DNA of 17,752 nt from Candidatus Omnitrophota bacterium. Its GTDB lineage: Bacteria; Hinthialibacterota; Hinthialibacteria; Hinthialibacterales; JAKPRU01. Made by a program: the position numbers and the translations under genes. Position 1 is the stretch's first letter; each line of letters opens with the position of its first letter. The stretch is from NCBI GenBank assembly GCA_029570205.1, contig JAKQSI010000077.1:1-17752 (forward strand), written 5' to 3'. The notes under the pieces were generated by a model that was given only the letters and a program-made list of their open reading frames with translations, had not been told where the DNA came from and made no database searches. This document shows positions 15,066 to 17,752 of the stretch, piece by piece.

Positions 15066-15992
15066 GTGATCAAACAGACCATCGAGATTTCGAGCAAGCC
15101 GACCCATCTGCGGGTGCGGAACGGCCAACTGCAGATCGAACAACGGGAGGATGAATCGAAAACAACCGCAAGCGTTCCGTGTGAGGATATCGGTATCCTG
15201 GTGGTGGACCAGGTTCAGACCACGTATACCCACAGCGCGCTTACGACATTGGCGGAGTCCGGGGCGATTGTGCTGGTCTGCGGCCAGGACCATTTGCCGG
15301 TCGGGATGCTGTTGCCGCTGGCGGAGCACACCGAGGTGGTCTGGCGTATTGCGGAACAGATCGACATTTCAAAACCGCTTCAGAAACAATTATGGCGTCA
15401 GCTGGTCCAGGCAAAGATTCGCGCCCAGGCGAAGAACCTCCCGGAGAACACCCCGCAGAGGACGAGACTCTTGAATCTTGCGCAGCGGGTCCGGTCCGGC
15501 GATCCGAGCAACATGGAGGCGCAAGCCGCAAAGGTATACTGGTCTGCCTGGCTCGAAGAGAATCATCCGTTCCGGAGAGACCCGGACGGGAAAGACCCTC
15601 TGAACAGCCTCCTGAACTACGGCTATGCGGTGCTTCGGGCCGCAGTGGCGCGGGCGGTGGTCTGTGCGGGATTGCTCCCCGCCATCGGGCTTCACCATGC
15701 CAACCGTTCGAATGCGTTCTGCCTGGCGGATGACCTGATGGAGCCGCTTCGCCCGCTGGTGGATGCCCGTGTCCGGTCGCTGTATGGAAGCGGCTGTCGG
15801 GAAATCGATCCGGCCGCCAAGCAGGAGTTATTGGGGATTCTGACGCAAAAAGCTTCGTCAAAAGATGGCGCGACGGGGCCGCTTATGGTATCCTTACAGC
15901 GAATGGTGGCATCATTGGTTCATTGCTTCGAGGGAAATGAGAAGGAAATCGACATCCCAACTGCAGTCGACACTTGCGAATCATGCAATTGA
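15066..15992 (+). CDS. cas1: CRISPR integrase Cas1, type II
   Basis: A 308-residue Cas1, the integrase that with Cas2 inserts new spacers. The N-terminal beta domain is followed by the alpha-helical catalytic domain. The metal ligands are visible as Glu151 in NMEAQAAKVYW, the His pair 210-211 in IGLHHANRSN, and the acidic residues 222-226 in LADDLMEPLRP. The sequence is of the type II (Cas9-associated) kind. The start is GTG 15066, with GGGAGG 8 nt before it. It overlaps cas2 by 10 bp, so the two are translationally coupled. No csn2 or cas4 is present, which fits subtype II-C. Confidence 0.97.
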   Translation: MIKQTIEISSKPTHLRVRNGQLQIEQREDESKTTASVPCEDIGILVVDQVQTTYTHSALTTLAESGAIVLVCGQDHLPVGMLLPLAEHTEVVWRIAEQIDISKPLQKQLWRQLVQAKIRAQAKNLPENTPQRTRLLNLAQRVRSGDPSNMEAQAAKVYWSAWLEENHPFRRDPDGKDPLNSLLNYGYAVLRAAVARAVVCAGLLPAIGLHHANRSNAFCLADDLMEPLRPLVDARVRSLYGSGCREIDPAAKQELLGILTQKASSKDGATGPLMVSLQRMVASLVHCFEGNEKEIDIPTAVDTCESCN

Positions 15993-16312
15993 GCGGATAT
16001 CGGTGCATGTGGATTGTTGTCATGTTCGACCTGCCGATGGATACCAAGAAGGCGCGCTATGCATACGCGCAATTCCGGAAAGAACTGCTGAAGGACGGAT
16101 TCGAGAAGATGCAATATTCGGTGTATATCCGTCATTCCTCAAGCGAGGAGAATGCGGAAGTTCACGAGAATCGCGTGAAGCGGACTCTCCCCCCAGACGG
16201 GGAGGTTCGGATTCTCACGATCACAGACAAACAATTCGAGCGGATGCGCGTTTTCTGGGGAAAACGCCGCAAACCGCCCGAATCTCCACCCCAACAACTG
16301 ATGTTTTTCTGA
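15983..16312 (+). CDS. cas2: CRISPR adaptation protein Cas2
   Basis: A 109-residue Cas2, which forms the dimer that bridges two Cas1 dimers during spacer acquisition. The ferredoxin-like strand MWIVVMFDLPMDTKK holds the conserved Asp16. The C-terminal 'PPQQLMFF' is typical of type II Cas2. ATG 15983 lies inside the end of cas1 (10-bp overlap). The N-terminus MQLSGYRCMW matches the form common in type II Cas2 proteins, so this start is preferred over ATG 16007 or the upstream TTG. The CRISPR array begins 48 bp after the stop. Confidence 0.95.
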   Translation: MQLSGYRCMWIVVMFDLPMDTKKARYAYAQFRKELLKDGFEKMQYSVYIRHSSSEENAEVHENRVKRTLPPDGEVRILTITDKQFERMRVFWGKRRKPPESPPQQLMFF

Positions 16313-16360
16313 AGCCTTCTGCACCTAACTCCCTGTCAATTCAGGACTTGCGACAGGCAG

Positions 16361-16396
16361 ATTGTAACTGATCCCAGCCTGAAGTCAATCCGCAAC
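16361..16396 (-). promoter_or_regulatory. Promoter embedded in the CRISPR repeat (first of 21 full copies)
   Basis: Read on the minus strand, repeat bases 9-14 are TTGACT and bases 31-36 are TACAAT, separated by 16 bp. Both boxes match sigma70 consensus at 5/6. Every full repeat in the array has both boxes; the variant repeat at 17019 also keeps them, because its substitution lies outside. Transcription would start several bases inside the neighbouring spacer. This repeat is the last one, so its promoter would read leftwards into the end of cas2. Confidence 0.7.
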
Positions 16397-17752
16397 ACAG
16401 ACAGAAGAGAAATCGCCGCAATCAATTGTAACTGATCCCAGCCTGAAGTCAATCCGCAACGGTGAACACTTCGGGCATTGTCGGTCGTACATTGTAACTG
16501 ATCCCAGCCTGAAGTCAATCCGCAACGAGGAACCGCCTGCAACCGGGGAGGAACCTATTGTAACTGATCCCAGCCTGAAGTCAATCCGCAACGAATAAGG
16601 TTGGCGAACATCGAGGACACTGATTGTAACTGATCCCAGCCTGAAGTCAATCCGCAACCGTTGTATTCGATGGCTGCGTCCGGTAAGCATTGTAACTGAT
16701 CCCAGCCTGAAGTCAATCCGCAACATCCTGATGGTGGTTTCGGTCTGTCCACAAATTGTAACTGATCCCAGCCTGAAGTCAATCCGCAACACACCGGAGC
16801 ATTTGGATAATTCATGTACGATTGTAACTGATCCCAGCCTGAAGTCAATCCGCAACGCCCCTGTCAATTCGTCTTTTCGTACCGCAATTGTAACTGATCC
16901 CAGCCTGAAGTCAATCCGCAACCACTGCGTCCACAGTGTCTATTGGGCCTTTATTGTAACTGATCCCAGCCTGAAGTCAATCCGCAACAGCCCGATACAC
17001 CGAGCGGCAAGCGGCTTCATTGTAACTGATCCCAGCCTGAAGTCAATCCGAAACAATAGGACCCAACCGCTTTGCCGGTACTCTATTGTAACTGATCCCA
17101 GCCTGAAGTCAATCCGCAACGGTTGCATAGGAGATCCCTGATGCCTGTGCATTGTAACTGATCCCAGCCTGAAGTCAATCCGCAACATCGCAATCGGGTC
17201 CCCTGCGATGCGGTAATTGTAACTGATCCCAGCCTGAAGTCAATCCGCAACGTTGTTTTGTCGGGGCATTTTGTCGGAAGTATTGTAACTGATCCCAGCC
17301 TGAAGTCAATCCGCAACTATCGCAATCGGGTCCCCGGCGATGCGGTAATTGTAACTGATCCCAGCCTGAAGTCAATCCGCAACGATTTGGCGTTGGTGCA
17401 GCAATCGGGTGGGATTGTAACTGATCCCAGCCTGAAGTCAATCCGCAACAAATACATTACCATCGCTCGGCGTGGTGGGATTGTAACTGATCCCAGCCTG
17501 AAGTCAATCCGCAACGATTTGGCGTTGGTGCAGCAATCGGGTGGGATTGTAACTGATCCCAGCCTGAAGTCAATCCGCAACAACAGGATGGACACGAGAC
17601 GGCGATGTCCAATTGTAACTGATCCCAGCCTGAAGTCAATCCGCAACAAGACTGAGTTGACATGGGCGCAAATGATAATTGTAACTGATCCCAGCCTGAA
17701 GTCAATCCGCAACAAGCGCTTCACTCGATGTACCCAATTCAATATTGTAACT
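16361..17752 (-). CRISPR. Type II-C CRISPR array, 21 full repeats plus a partial one, open at the right edge
   Basis: The repeat is 36 bp. On the plus strand it begins ATTGTAACTGATCCC and ends GTCAATCCGCAAC. Repeats start at 16361, 16425, 16491, 16557, 16623, 16689, 16755, 16821, 16887, 16953, 17019, 17085, 17151, 17216, 17282, 17348, 17414, 17480, 17546, 17612, 17678 and 17744 (the last is cut off). Spacers are 30 bp except the first (28) and the thirteenth (29). All repeats are identical except the eleventh, which has one substitution at 17051. The crRNA direction is minus: this gives the GTTG...ACAAT form known for II-C repeats, and the tracrRNA anti-repeat pairs with that strand. The array therefore converges on cas9-cas1-cas2. 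The far end and any leader are outside the window. Confidence 0.98.

Noticed and set aside
12051-16312. Possible subtype II-A or II-B assignment
   Set aside because: No csn2 or cas4 gene is present between cas2 and the array or upstream of cas9, and the Cas9 is short; II-C fits.
16331-16870. Twelve-base match between the segment after cas2 (16331-16342) and spacer 8 (16859-16870)
   Set aside because: Twelve bases are too short to call self-targeting or a spacer origin; it is likely chance.
16385-17742. Long open frames with a repeated 22-residue pattern inside the CRISPR array, on both strands
   Set aside because: The repeat-spacer period is 66 bp, a multiple of three, and the repeat has no stop in these frames, so open frames arise automatically. 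They are not proteins.

Overview
The window is bacterial chromosomal DNA of moderate GC content. It is dense with single genes and short operons and ends inside a CRISPR array. There is no marker gene that names the organism. Several traits together suggest an uncultured heterotroph of the PVC/FCB-like kind (for example Lentisphaerae, Hydrogenedentes or Sumerlaeota): a GH106-like cytosolic glycoside hydrolase, a URO-D/MtaA-like protein, a DUF3473-type polysaccharide deacetylase, two EutN/CcmL microcompartment vertex proteins and a type II-C Cas9. That placement is inference only.

Left region (1-7000). Three minus-strand genes come first: tRNA-Leu(CAA) with a likely terminator, a small cysteine-rich protein, and a PHP-domain phosphoesterase. 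Divergent from them is a large (1025 aa) glycoside hydrolase without a signal peptide. It converges on a full-length ABC exporter half-transporter, with a palindromic REP-like hairpin in the gap.

Middle region (7000-11860). A polysaccharide deacetylase is followed by about 390 bp of AT-rich noncoding DNA. That stretch holds a consensus-like promoter and a nested palindrome. Next come tRNA-Gln(CUG), a uroporphyrinogen-decarboxylase-family protein, an unrecognised minus-strand gene, and a small operon of an ArgA-like GNAT acetyltransferase and two EutN/CcmL proteins. The two EutN genes are separated by a G-rich iterated segment.

Right region (11860-17752). This is a complete type II-C CRISPR-Cas system in the order tracrRNA (minus strand), cas9, cas1, cas2, then a repeat array running off the window edge. 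The tracrRNA can be read directly. It has a TTGACA-17-TATAGT promoter, a 37-nt anti-repeat that can pair with almost the whole repeat, two small hairpins and a Rho-independent terminator. The array has 21 complete 36-bp repeats plus a partial one, with 21 spacers. In the crRNA direction (minus strand) every repeat carries TTGACT-16-TACAAT, a sigma70-type promoter ending at the repeat edge. Each spacer is therefore probably transcribed from its own promoter, the arrangement known from Neisseria type II-C systems. The opposite strand of the tracrRNA anti-repeat keeps this promoter-like sequence (TAGACT-17-TACAAT) pointing at cas9, so one element may serve both as anti-repeat and as cas9 promoter. 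This regulatory layout is the most interesting part of the window; the effector class itself is known.
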